A DNA stretch of 64,000 nt from Herminiimonas sp. (GTDB lineage: Bacteria > Pseudomonadota > Gammaproteobacteria > Burkholderiales > Burkholderiaceae_D): contig JAQGMR010000071.1 in assembly GCA_028292265.1 (NCBI GenBank), positions 124,001-188,000 on the forward strand, in the 5' to 3' direction. The notes beneath the pieces were generated by a model. It was not told the DNA's origin, searched no databases, and saw only the letters and a program-made list of their open reading frames with translations. Position 1 is the stretch's first letter. The number at the start of each line of letters is the position of its first letter. Shown here in pieces: positions 9,060-16,499 of the stretch. Position numbers and translations under genes: made by a program.

Positions 9060-10601
9060 CTAGATTTCCTTGTGCAGCAATGACAGTCCCAATGCGGCGC
9101 GCCGCTGCAGCCATGCACTGGGCCGATAGCGCGGGTCGCCGGTTTGCTGCTCGAGATTGTGGAGTATGACCAGAACGGTATCCGCTCCCAGCAAGTTGCC
9201 CCAGGCGAGCGGACCATGCGGATAACCGAGGCCGAGTATGACGGCGTGATCAATATCCTGCGGATCGGCGATGCCCTGCTGTGCTATTTCACAGGCGATA
9301 TTGACGATATGGGCCACGATGCGCTGGGCAACCATTCCGCTGCTGTCCCGGATCACACTGACTGCGGCGCCATTCTCACCGAAAACCCCGCGTGCCATCT
9401 CGCGATAGTCTTCCCGTGTGGCGGGTGTGCTCATCACGACAACGCGGCGCGACATGTCGAACAACGTTTCCACGCCAACGCTGCGAGTGCCGTCGAGTGC
9501 TTCCCGCGCGCAGCAACGCGTCGCGTCGTCGCCCAGCGGCGTCACGATGCACAGTGCCTCTTCGCTGGGGCGATCGCTGTCCTCCACTCGCACGCCGGCT
9601 GCCTGCAAAAGAGGCAGCACGCGTTCGGCCAGTTCCGGGCGAGACCGGCTCAGCCACACGCTGGGCGGGCGGAGGGCGGAAGGCGCTGGTTCCGGGACAG
9701 CTTCTTTCTTGCGGTCCTTGTCGTATCGGTAGAAGCCCTTGCCGACCTTGCGACCGAGCATGCCAGCCGTCAGCATTTGTCGGGTCAGTCCTTGAGGCTG
9801 GAAGCGCGGTTCCTCGTAATATTGATGATAGATCGATTCCATCACGGGATGGCTGACGTCGAGTCCGGTCAGGTCCATCAGTTCACACGGGCCAAGCTTG
9901 AAGCCGGCGCAGTCGCGCATGATCTTGTCGAGGGTCGGAATGTCGGTGACGCTTTCCGACAGCACGCGCATGCCTTCCGTGCCGAAACCACGGCCGGCAT
10001 GATTGACGATGAAGCCGGGCGTGTCTTTGGCCCGCACTGCGGTGTGGCCCCAATGGCGGCCGAGCAGAAGCAGGTAGTCAACGACCTCGTCCGCCGTCTG
10101 CAAACCGCCGACCGCTTCCACGATCTTCATCAACGGCACCGGGTTGAAAAAGTGGAATCCGGCCACGCGTTCCGGGTGTTGCAGGCCTGCCGCGATCGCC
10201 GTTACGGACAGCGACGAGGTGTTGGAAGCGAGGATCGCATCCGGGCCGACGATGGCTTCGAGCTTGCCGAAGAGTTCCTTCTTGGCGCCGAGGTCTTCAA
10301 CGATCGCTTCGACCACGACATGGCAGCCGGCAAACTGTTCAAGGTTTTCGCAGGCGATCAGGCGCGTTGCGGCCGAATCGGCGGATGCCGGTTCGAGACG
10401 GCCTTTTTCCAGGAGCATCTGAAAAGTACCGAGCAAGCCGTCGCGAGCGGCCGTTGCAGCGCCGGGGCGGCCGTCGACCAGCCTGACTTCCGCTCCGGCC
10501 AGTGCAGCGATCTGCGCAATGCCACGACCCATGACACCGCAGCCCACCACGCCGATAACGAGGAGAGATGAATCAGGCGCCGGGCGCCGGGATGTTTCCA
10601 T
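9060..10601 (-). CDS. 3-hydroxyacyl-CoA dehydrogenase, two-domain (PaaH-like)
   Basis: This 513-residue NAD-dependent dehydrogenase oxidises 3-hydroxyacyl-CoA to the 3-oxo form. The Rossmann fingerprint GCGVMGRGIAQIAALAGAEV sits near residue 20, and HFFNPVPLMKIVEAV near residue 145. A first C-terminal domain follows (DLTGLDVSHPVMESIYHQYYEEP) and a second 3HCDH-type domain fills the end (LGYPHGPLAWGN). This duplicated form is seen in PaaH-type enzymes. The start at 10601 has AAAGGAGA upstream; the longer frame lacks this. It leads the minus-strand catabolic operon and faces the divergent ligase and regulator genes. Confidence 0.88.
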   Translation of the reverse strand: METSRRPAPDSSLLVIGVVGCGVMGRGIAQIAALAGAEVRLVDGRPGAATAARDGLLGTFQMLLEKGRLEPASADSAATRLIACENLEQFAGCHVVVEAIVEDLGAKKELFGKLEAIVGPDAILASNTSSLSVTAIAAGLQHPERVAGFHFFNPVPLMKIVEAVGGLQTADEVVDYLLLLGRHWGHTAVRAKDTPGFIVNHAGRGFGTEGMRVLSESVTDIPTLDKIMRDCAGFKLGPCELMDLTGLDVSHPVMESIYHQYYEEPRFQPQGLTRQMLTAGMLGRKVGKGFYRYDKDRKKEAVPEPAPSALRPPSVWLSRSRPELAERVLPLLQAAGVRVEDSDRPSEEALCIVTPLGDDATRCCAREALDGTRSVGVETLFDMSRRVVVMSTPATREDYREMARGVFGENGAAVSVIRDSSGMVAQRIVAHIVNIACEIAQQGIADPQDIDHAVILGLGYPHGPLAWGNLLGADTVLVILHNLEQQTGDPRYRPSAWLQRRAALGLSLLHKEI

Positions 10602-10639
10602 GCGAAATTCTCCTTTGACTGCGGTCACGACAGCAGCGC

Positions 10640-10656
10640 GTTCTGCATTGCGGAAT
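10640..10656. promoter_or_regulatory. Imperfect copy of a 17-bp palindrome, candidate IclR operator
   Basis: The sequence GTTCTGCATTGCGGAAT matches the perfect palindrome at 10777-10793 in 14 of 17 positions. It lies 39 bp upstream of the 3-hydroxyacyl-CoA dehydrogenase start. The start-to-start spacing to the other copy is 137 bp, close to a whole number of helical turns. Confidence 0.5.
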
Positions 10657-10776
10657 TGATTTAAACAGTCCGGAACTGTATGTTTCCCAATCGTTAATGT
10701 CAAGCGGCCGCTCTTCTATAGAGGAAGGACTACAAGCGGGCATTTAATAACTGGCAAGCTCAATCTCTTGCCGCTT

Positions 10777-10793
10777 GTTCTGCAGTGCAGAAC
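10777..10793. promoter_or_regulatory. Perfect 17-bp palindrome, candidate IclR operator
   Basis: GTTCTGCA-G-TGCAGAAC is a perfect inverted repeat with one central base, about 150 bp upstream of the ligase start. Its form and position in the divergent region next to an IclR-family gene suggest it is that regulator's operator; this is inference. Confidence 0.6.
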
Positions 10794-10942
10794 GATAGTC
10801 CGATTCGTTGATTGATTTTCAAAAGTCAGTATGCCAGTATCACGGGCGACGACGGGGAACGGGCAGCGACTTGCACTCCTATCGCGAAACCTGTTCGCCG
10901 GTGCGACACAGTCTAAGTGTAATCATGGGCGGGAGGAAGAGA

Positions 10943-12523
10943 ATGGACGAGTCGACCAGAAGCGCCGCAAGCATGCGACGCATTCACGAAACATGGCTCC
11001 CGTGGGCGGCGACCACTCCGGACAACATGGCCCTGATGGACGACGGCTGCAGCGTCCGGAACGGCGAGTTACCCGGCATGGTCGACGCCGTGGCGGCGCA
11101 GTTGCGCGCGTCCGGCGTGCGGGCCGGAGACAGGCTGCTGCTGGTGGCCGAAAACTGCGTTGCGCTCGCAATCTGCATCGTGGCAGCAAGCCAGCTCGAT
11201 GCCTGGAGCGCGACCGTGAACGCCCGCCTTTCGGAGCGCGAGATCGACAATTTCCTGTCTCACTCTGGCGCCCGTCGCGCCTTGTACTTTGGCGGCGTCT
11301 CAAGCCACGCCCAGGCTCATGCCGAACGACGCGGCGCGGTGCTCGAATCCTGGCCGGGGATCGGTGAAATCCATGTTGGACCCCTCAACTGCGACGCTGT
11401 CCCCGAGCCGGTTGAAGAAGAAGCGGCACGCCAGGTCGCCGTCATGGTGTACACGTCGGGTACGACCGGCGCCCCAAAGGCGGTCATGCTCACGCACGCC
11501 AATTTGCTTTTCATCGGCAACAACAATTGCCGCATGCGGGGATTGCGCCCCGGCGATATCGTCTACGGCGTACTGCCGCTTTCCCACGTCTATGGGTTGT
11601 CGGCCTTGCTGGTCGCATCCCTCGTAAGCGGCGCCACCTTGCGGCTGGTGCCGCGCTATGACCCCGGAAAATTGGCAACTGCCCTCGCGACGGAAGGCAT
11701 CACGGTATTGCACGGCGCGCCGGCGATGTATGCCAAGTTGCTTGAATGGAGTGCGAAGCAGGGATTGCCGCTGGTGGCGCCCGCCCTGCGACTCGTGCAG
11801 TCCGGCGGTGCGCCGCTCACCATGTCGCTCAAGCAGGATTTCGAGCGCGCCATTGGACTGACTCTTCAGAACGGCTATGGCATGACTGAGGCGGCGCCAT
11901 CAATCTGCCAAACCCGCCTCGATGCGCCGCGCACTGACTGTTCAGTCGGTCCGGCGATTCCCTTTGTCGAAATCCGGCTGGAAGGCGCGGAAGACAACGC
12001 AGAGCGCATTGGCGAGTTGTGGACGCGCGGCCCAAACGTTATGAAGGGCTACTACCGGGCGCCGGAAGCGACGGCGGCGGTGGTCACGCCGGAGGGCTGG
12101 CTTCGTACTGGCGACCTTGCGCGGATTGAAGCGGATGGCGCCGTTTTCATTGTTGGACGCAGCAAGGAAATGATCATCCGTTCTGGCTTTAACGTCTATC
12201 CGATTGAAGTCGAACAGGTGTTGAACTCCTTTGCAGGGGTTGTCCAGTCGGCCGTGGTGGGCCGCGCTGTCAACAATAATGAAGAGGTGGTTGCTTTCAT
12301 TGAGACAGCGGGCGGCGCGGACATCGATCTCGATGCGCTCAAGGCTTTTCTGCGGGAGCGACTTTCACCCTACAAGCTGCCATCCGAGATTGTCGTAATG
12401 GACCACCTGCCTTCCGCCGCGACCGGGAAGATTCTGAAGTTCACCTTGCAGCAAATGGCGGCTGCATCGAGGACGGATCGAGTTACGAGGGCTGCACCGA
12501 AGGAAGGCGAGGGGCCGCAATGA
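10943..12523 (+). CDS. Acyl-CoA ligase / AMP-forming synthetase
   Basis: This 526-residue adenylate-forming enzyme activates a carboxylic acid to its CoA thioester with ATP. The core motifs are in order: VYTSGTTGAPKAVMLTHANL (from residue 170), YGMTEAAP, WLRTGDLARIEADG, GRSKEMIIRSGFNVYPIEVE and the C-terminal ATGKILK lysine. The start at 10943 follows GGGAGGAAGAGA; a longer frame from 10808 has no such site. It overlaps the IclR gene by 4 bp (ATGA) and is divergent from the dehydrogenase operon. It probably makes the dicarboxylyl- or aryl-CoA that the operon degrades. The substrate cannot be read from the sequence. Confidence 0.9.
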   Translation: MDESTRSAASMRRIHETWLPWAATTPDNMALMDDGCSVRNGELPGMVDAVAAQLRASGVRAGDRLLLVAENCVALAICIVAASQLDAWSATVNARLSEREIDNFLSHSGARRALYFGGVSSHAQAHAERRGAVLESWPGIGEIHVGPLNCDAVPEPVEEEAARQVAVMVYTSGTTGAPKAVMLTHANLLFIGNNNCRMRGLRPGDIVYGVLPLSHVYGLSALLVASLVSGATLRLVPRYDPGKLATALATEGITVLHGAPAMYAKLLEWSAKQGLPLVAPALRLVQSGGAPLTMSLKQDFERAIGLTLQNGYGMTEAAPSICQTRLDAPRTDCSVGPAIPFVEIRLEGAEDNAERIGELWTRGPNVMKGYYRAPEATAAVVTPEGWLRTGDLARIEADGAVFIVGRSKEMIIRSGFNVYPIEVEQVLNSFAGVVQSAVVGRAVNNNEEVVAFIETAGGADIDLDALKAFLRERLSPYKLPSEIVVMDHLPSAATGKILKFTLQQMAAASRTDRVTRAAPKEGEGPQ

Positions 12524-13323
12524 CTGGTCCCAAACTCGCGGGCAAACAAACTGTCACGTCGCCCAACGCAAAGGAAGACCGGCATTTCGTGACAGCGCTG
12601 GCTCGGGGCCTCGAGCTGCTGTCCTGCTTCCGGTCCGGCGAAAAGCTGCTCGGGAACCAGGAGCTTGCGGAACGCGCCCGGCTTCCGAAGTCGACCGTCT
12701 CCCGAATGACGTACACGCTGACGCGCCTCGCGTATCTGGAATTTGTGCAAGAAGTCGGCAAATACCGGCTCGGCACTGCGGCGCTTGCCCTTGGCACCGC
12801 CATGCTGTCAAGGCTCGATATCCGTAAGATGGCGCGTCCTTTAATGCAGCAGGTGGCCGACTTCTCGCATGCGACGGTGTCTCTTGGTGTGCGCGACCGT
12901 CTCAGCATGATCTTTGTCGAAAATTGCCGCAGCCAGGCAGCGCTAACGCTGCGACTGGACGTGGGCGCCCGCATCCCCATTGCGAGCACCGCAATGGGAC
13001 GGGCCTACCTTGCCGAAACTAGCGAGGCGGAGCGCCACGACATACTGGAACGAGTGCGCGCGCTTGACGAGGTGGCGTGGCACGCCATGAACCAGAAGGT
13101 ATTACGTTCCATCGACGAGTACCGCGAGCTTGGTTGCTGCACGTCGTTCGGCGACTGGCAGGCCGATGTGAACGCGATTGCCGTTGCCTTTCGCCCCTCG
13201 GAAAACGCAGCCCCGGTTTCGATCAATTGTGGTGGACCCGCCTTCAGCCTGTCTCCGGATTTCCTGCTCAATGAGGTGAAGCCGCGACTGCTTGAAATCG
13301 CCGGGCGTCTGGGCAATCAGTGA
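12520..13323 (+). CDS. IclR-family transcriptional regulator
   Basis: This 267-residue protein has an N-terminal winged helix-turn-helix (LGNQELAERARLPKSTVSRM, about residues 44-63) and the C-terminal IclR effector domain (ASTAMGRAYLAE near residue 160, LGCCTSFGDWQADVNAIAVAF near 205). It is close to the PcaR/PobR branch, which controls aromatic-acid genes. It is translationally coupled to the acyl-CoA ligase by an ATGA overlap. The likely targets are its own operon and the divergent dehydrogenase operon, through the palindromes at 10640-10793. Confidence 0.9.
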   Translation: MTGPKLAGKQTVTSPNAKEDRHFVTALARGLELLSCFRSGEKLLGNQELAERARLPKSTVSRMTYTLTRLAYLEFVQEVGKYRLGTAALALGTAMLSRLDIRKMARPLMQQVADFSHATVSLGVRDRLSMIFVENCRSQAALTLRLDVGARIPIASTAMGRAYLAETSEAERHDILERVRALDEVAWHAMNQKVLRSIDEYRELGCCTSFGDWQADVNAIAVAFRPSENAAPVSINCGGPAFSLSPDFLLNEVKPRLLEIAGRLGNQ

Positions 13324-13366
13324 GGGCTCTGTCCTGGCTGGAATGACTGTCGCCCACCGGCGTTTT

Positions 13367-13801
13367 TCAATCCGGTGTCGGTGCGCGGTCGGTCCTTGTC
13401 AAGCCGGCTATCGCCATCTGAAGGGCTCTGATCGAGAGCGGTTTGGCCAGACACGTCACAAGGGTTTGATGGCAATACTCCGGGTCTAGCTCAAGATCGA
13501 AGTGGCCCGTACACAGGATGACCATTGGTCTGAGGCGGTGCGTCGGAAAGCGCTCTATATGGGCGAGAATTTCTAGTCCGGTGACGCCCGGCATCTGTAT
13601 GTCGCACAGAAGCAAATCCACATGCTGCTCTTGCACGAGCCGCAGCGCTTGCGTGCCGTTTTCGGCAGTGGTAACCGTGTAGCCAATCTTTTCCAGCATG
13701 GCACGGCCGAGCATGCGCTCTACGTAACCGTCGTCGGCCACGATCGCGAGGCCGCCCGGTTTGTTTTCGATAGGTGCAGCGGACATTGTGGGGGTGGTCA
13801 T
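13367..13801 (-). CDS. Single-domain response regulator (receiver only)
   Basis: This 144-residue protein is a lone CheY-like receiver. The acidic pair is at residues 23-24 (VADD), the phospho-acceptor is Asp67 (LLLCDIQMPGVTG), and the conserved lysine is Lys120 (CLAKPLS). There is no output domain. The start at 13801 (MTTPTMSAAP) is chosen; a longer frame would need a TTG codon at 13882. It lies about 96 bp behind the receiver-HPt gene on the same strand, and the two may exchange phosphate. No histidine kinase is encoded nearby. Confidence 0.85.
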   Translation of the reverse strand: MTTPTMSAAPIENKPGGLAIVADDGYVERMLGRAMLEKIGYTVTTAENGTQALRLVQEQHVDLLLCDIQMPGVTGLEILAHIERFPTHRLRPMVILCTGHFDLELDPEYCHQTLVTCLAKPLSIRALQMAIAGLTRTDRAPTPD

Positions 13802-13897
13802 GGCGCCTGTTTCGCTGGGGTTTGGACCTGCGCGCTGCACAGTGTCCGCCCAAAAAATAGGCGATCCAACGGAATTGTCCAACGACTATTAGCAGGC

Positions 13898-14737
13898 TTA
13901 ACGCCGGTCGGCCAGTACAGCGGCCGCAAGCCGCTCATGGAATTCGCTATACGAACGACGAATGCTTTGGGCCAGAGATGGACACACCGTGGGCGCGCCA
14001 TTGCGGCAGGCCCGTTCCAGGGTTCGGCAAAGTTCAGATACCCGACCGGCGCCGATAGAGGCGCTGCTGCCAGCCAGTGCGTGGGCCAGTCGTCCGGCAC
14101 CGACCGCGTCGCCATTGGCAAGGCACGCTTCCAGGGACGCCAGCCGCCGCGGCGTCTCCGCCGTATAGATGTTTGCGACCTCCTCGAAACTGTCCCCTAA
14201 CAGTTCCTGTAACGCACGCAGTTCCTCGTCCACTGACGGTTTGATCGCCGCGGCGCCTGGAATGGAAAAACTGCCTTCGGGCCCGCACCAACGGACCAGA
14301 ATTCGTGCGAGCGCGTCTTTGCTAACCGGCTTCTGCAGGACATCGTCCATGCCGCTGTCAATGCAATGCACACGCTGCCGCTCGGCATCGCTGGTCCACC
14401 CGACTACGGGTGTTCGTTGATTGCCCGATTCTGCGGCACGGAGTCGCCGGGTCGACTCGAAGCCGTCAAGCCCGTCCATCTGGCAATCCATGATGATGAG
14501 GTCATAGCCGTTGCGACCATGCATGGCGAGCGCGATCTCGCCGGACGCCGCTGTCTCTACCCGACATCCGAACGATTCAAGCAAATGGCGAGCGAGTAGG
14601 GCATTGACTGGATTGTCATCCGCCACGAGGACCTGCAATGTTGAGCGGCGCGCATGGTCCGCCGAATCCGCCGTATTGCAGGACGGCTCAGCCGACGGTC
14701 CGCCCGCCGGCGGGTTGTGTTCGGTTCGGTATGGCAT
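13898..14737 (-). CDS. Receiver-HPt phosphorelay protein
   Basis: This 279-residue protein joins a receiver (acidic pair at 40-41, phospho-acceptor Asp84 in IIMDCQMDGLDGFE, Lys136) to a C-terminal HPt domain. His219 lies in LAHALAGSSASIGA, matching the HPt consensus apart from Ala where Lys is usual. It looks like the tail half of a hybrid sensor kinase (BarA/EvgS type) without the sensor and kinase parts. It may relay phosphate from a distant kinase to the lone receiver encoded just downstream. Confidence 0.88.
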   Translation of the reverse strand: MPYRTEHNPPAGGPSAEPSCNTADSADHARRSTLQVLVADDNPVNALLARHLLESFGCRVETAASGEIALAMHGRNGYDLIIMDCQMDGLDGFESTRRLRAAESGNQRTPVVGWTSDAERQRVHCIDSGMDDVLQKPVSKDALARILVRWCGPEGSFSIPGAAAIKPSVDEELRALQELLGDSFEEVANIYTAETPRRLASLEACLANGDAVGAGRLAHALAGSSASIGAGRVSELCRTLERACRNGAPTVCPSLAQSIRRSYSEFHERLAAAVLADRR

Positions 14738-14798
14738 TTCGACATCATAAACTTCTTCACCAGGCTTTTGACCGGGAACATCGGCACGACTGAGCGCC

Positions 14799-15326
14799 TT
14801 AACGACGCTGTCGGCCGGGCGCCATTGCCCATTGGTCCTGAAGGAAATCCAGCATTGTCAGGTCCGCCTGCGCAGTCGCGTAAACCCACTCTCCCTGCAG
14901 CCGCTCCATGCGCGAAAGACGCCGCGCCTTGATGTTGATGGCCTGGACCGGCAATCCACGCTCGACGAAGGCGCTTGCCTCCGAGGCGGCCGCCGGATCG
15001 CCCGGGAAGAACAGCCATTCGTCGACGAAAATGGACTGGAGGCGTTCAAGTTCATGGCGCAGGGGTTCCGGCAACGGGCACCGAACCTTGTCATAGTAGG
15101 GCTGGTCCCTTACCCAGTCGCCATACACGTCGTCCTGAAGGCTGCGGTAAAACAGAGGCGTACGGTCCGAATAGAAGTTTTCCAACATGAAGAAAGCGGC
15201 GCTTTGGCGGTCGCCTTCCGCTTCGGCATACCATCCATAAACGTCGTTCTGCTCGGACAGGAAGAATACTGCTTCCAGATGGCACGGCGCCGTGTCGGAA
15301 AAACGCAGGGCAGTATGTGGTTGCAT
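14799..15326 (-). CDS. Protein of unknown function (175 residues)
   Basis: I do not recognise this protein. It is soluble, acidic and rich in aromatic residues, with two DVYG motifs (QNDVYGWYAEAEG and LQDDVYGDWVRDQ). There is no signal peptide, membrane span or cysteine cluster. It runs in the same direction as the receiver-HPt gene, 61 bp upstream of it, so the three may be co-transcribed. The start at 15326 lacks a strong ribosome site and could be wrong. Residue composition and the long frame support a real gene. Confidence 0.6.
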   Translation of the reverse strand: MQPHTALRFSDTAPCHLEAVFFLSEQNDVYGWYAEAEGDRQSAAFFMLENFYSDRTPLFYRSLQDDVYGDWVRDQPYYDKVRCPLPEPLRHELERLQSIFVDEWLFFPGDPAAASEASAFVERGLPVQAINIKARRLSRMERLQGEWVYATAQADLTMLDFLQDQWAMAPGRQRR

Positions 15327-15742
15327 CGCGAATACCGGGTCCAGGGTTTTACTGCGGCATACGGGCCGACTTCATAATTGTCGGCAACGCACTCGGTAGA
15401 CAACCGTTTTGTCCGCGCAGTTCAGCATGTCTTTAGAAAACGCTTCTCGGCGCCGTTCGAGAACGGAACTCGGCACCCATTAACGGTGACCACGGGACGC
15501 GCCAGAGCGGTCCTCTGGAAGCGGCGCCGACCGGGAATGTCACGGATTCGCCCTGTCGGGAATGTCATTTTTTTGCCACGCGATTTTTTGATGCCGCTCA
15601 ATCGCCGACTGCATTCGCGAAAAACTTCGGCGAAAACGTGCAGTCCTACTGCGACCGCGCTTTCGTTCGCCTTGCCATATTTCGTGAACGCTTTGTGCTC
15701 GCCATCTGGCCCAAGTTCTGCTCTTCCGTACAGGAGAATGTC
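15327..15742. other. Intergenic region upstream of the phasin gene
   Basis: This 416-bp divergent intergenic region has overlapping frames on both strands that do not read as protein. It carries an 11-bp direct repeat, CGGGAATGTCA, at 15532-15542 and 15557-15567 (25-bp period). The second copy is followed by a T-run. The repeat may be a regulator site for the phasin gene. Confidence 0.5.
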
Positions 15743-16369
15743 ATGGCACAAGTCAATCCAACCAGTCCGATATCGGACCTGGTTAACAATCAGCTGGAAA
15801 TATCCCGGCAATGCGCGGATGCGGTTTTTGCGGGTACTGAACGAATCGATCGCGTTATGCGCGGCGCTACGCATCGTGTAATGGCCGATCAGTTTCAACT
15901 GGCAAAAGCGCTGGCGACCATGTCGGACCCGCGCGGATTTATCGAACTACAAAGCGGAATGTTGAATCGACCCGATAACGTTGCTCACTATGCACAGGAG
16001 GTTATGCAAGCCGTAGGGGAAATGCAGTCCGACATTAGCCACTCGATGCAGCGCTATGTCGAGCAATTGAGGGAGCAAGCGAATGCTCAGGCGCTGTTGA
16101 GAGCGCGCGGAACGACGCAGGCAGAGACCCCAGAGCCCCGTCAATTTAATCCGCTATCGGGAATGTTTTCGATGTGGCAGGCGGCGATGAAGGAAGTCGC
16201 CGCGATGGCAAACCAGAACCTGCAGACCGCCAGGTCCGGAATGGAGGCCGCTGCCGAGCGATCGGAGGCGCCGGCTGGCGGGACGATCGACGACACGAAC
16301 CATCAGCCGTCCTGGGCTGAGCCCAATGCAACCGCACACAAGGGAGCAGGCTCTGGTAAACGCAAATAA
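15743..16369 (+). CDS. Phasin family protein
   Basis: This 208-residue protein starts MAQVNPTSPISDLVNNQLEI. Its body is helical and has the phasin pattern (SRQCADAVFAGTERIDRVM, AKALATMSDPRGFIELQSGM, then EMQSDISHSMQRYVEQLR). Phasins coat polyhydroxyalkanoate granules and limit their size. The tail is Ala/Gly/Lys-rich (HKGAGSGKRK), as in PhaP/PhaF-type proteins. CAGGAGAATGTC precedes the start. No pha synthase gene is nearby. The link to PHA fits the acyl-CoA metabolism encoded upstream, but that is inference. Confidence 0.85.
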   Translation: MAQVNPTSPISDLVNNQLEISRQCADAVFAGTERIDRVMRGATHRVMADQFQLAKALATMSDPRGFIELQSGMLNRPDNVAHYAQEVMQAVGEMQSDISHSMQRYVEQLREQANAQALLRARGTTQAETPEPRQFNPLSGMFSMWQAAMKEVAAMANQNLQTARSGMEAAAERSEAPAGGTIDDTNHQPSWAEPNATAHKGAGSGKRK

Positions 16370-16406
16370 GCGACTCGCGGACGTGCAAGACGGCTGCCGT
16401 AAACTG

Positions 16407-16430
16407 AAAAGCCCCGTCCTGGGACGGGGC
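16407..16430 (-). terminator. Terminator between the phasin and Fnr-type genes
   Basis: A GCCCCGTCC/GGACGGGGC hairpin is followed on the minus strand by a TTTT run. It is best placed to end the Crp/Fnr gene (ending at 16500), and may also serve the convergent phasin gene. Confidence 0.75.
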
Positions 16431-16499
16431 TTGCCGTGCGCAACCGGTGCACGGGAAACGGCTTATGGCCGCACCCTGCCGGAATACGGACAGGACCTG

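Larger units (their letters stand above)
10602..10942. other. Divergent promoter region of the acyl-CoA catabolic cluster
   Basis: This 341-bp region separates the hydroxyacyl-CoA dehydrogenase (minus) from the acyl-CoA ligase (plus). It holds no gene. It contains two related palindromes (10640-10656 and 10777-10793) and a third inverted repeat, ACAGT-N5-ACTGT, at 10665-10679. It must contain both promoters. Confidence 0.7.

Noticed and set aside
13802..13882. N-terminal extension of the lone receiver to a TTG codon
   Set aside because: The TTG lacks a ribosome site and the added residues are not conserved-looking; the receiver fold begins after the ATG at 13801.
15422..15898. A 158-codon minus-strand frame upstream of and into the phasin gene
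   Set aside because: It overlaps the well-supported phasin start on the other strand and has no recognisable domain or ribosome site.
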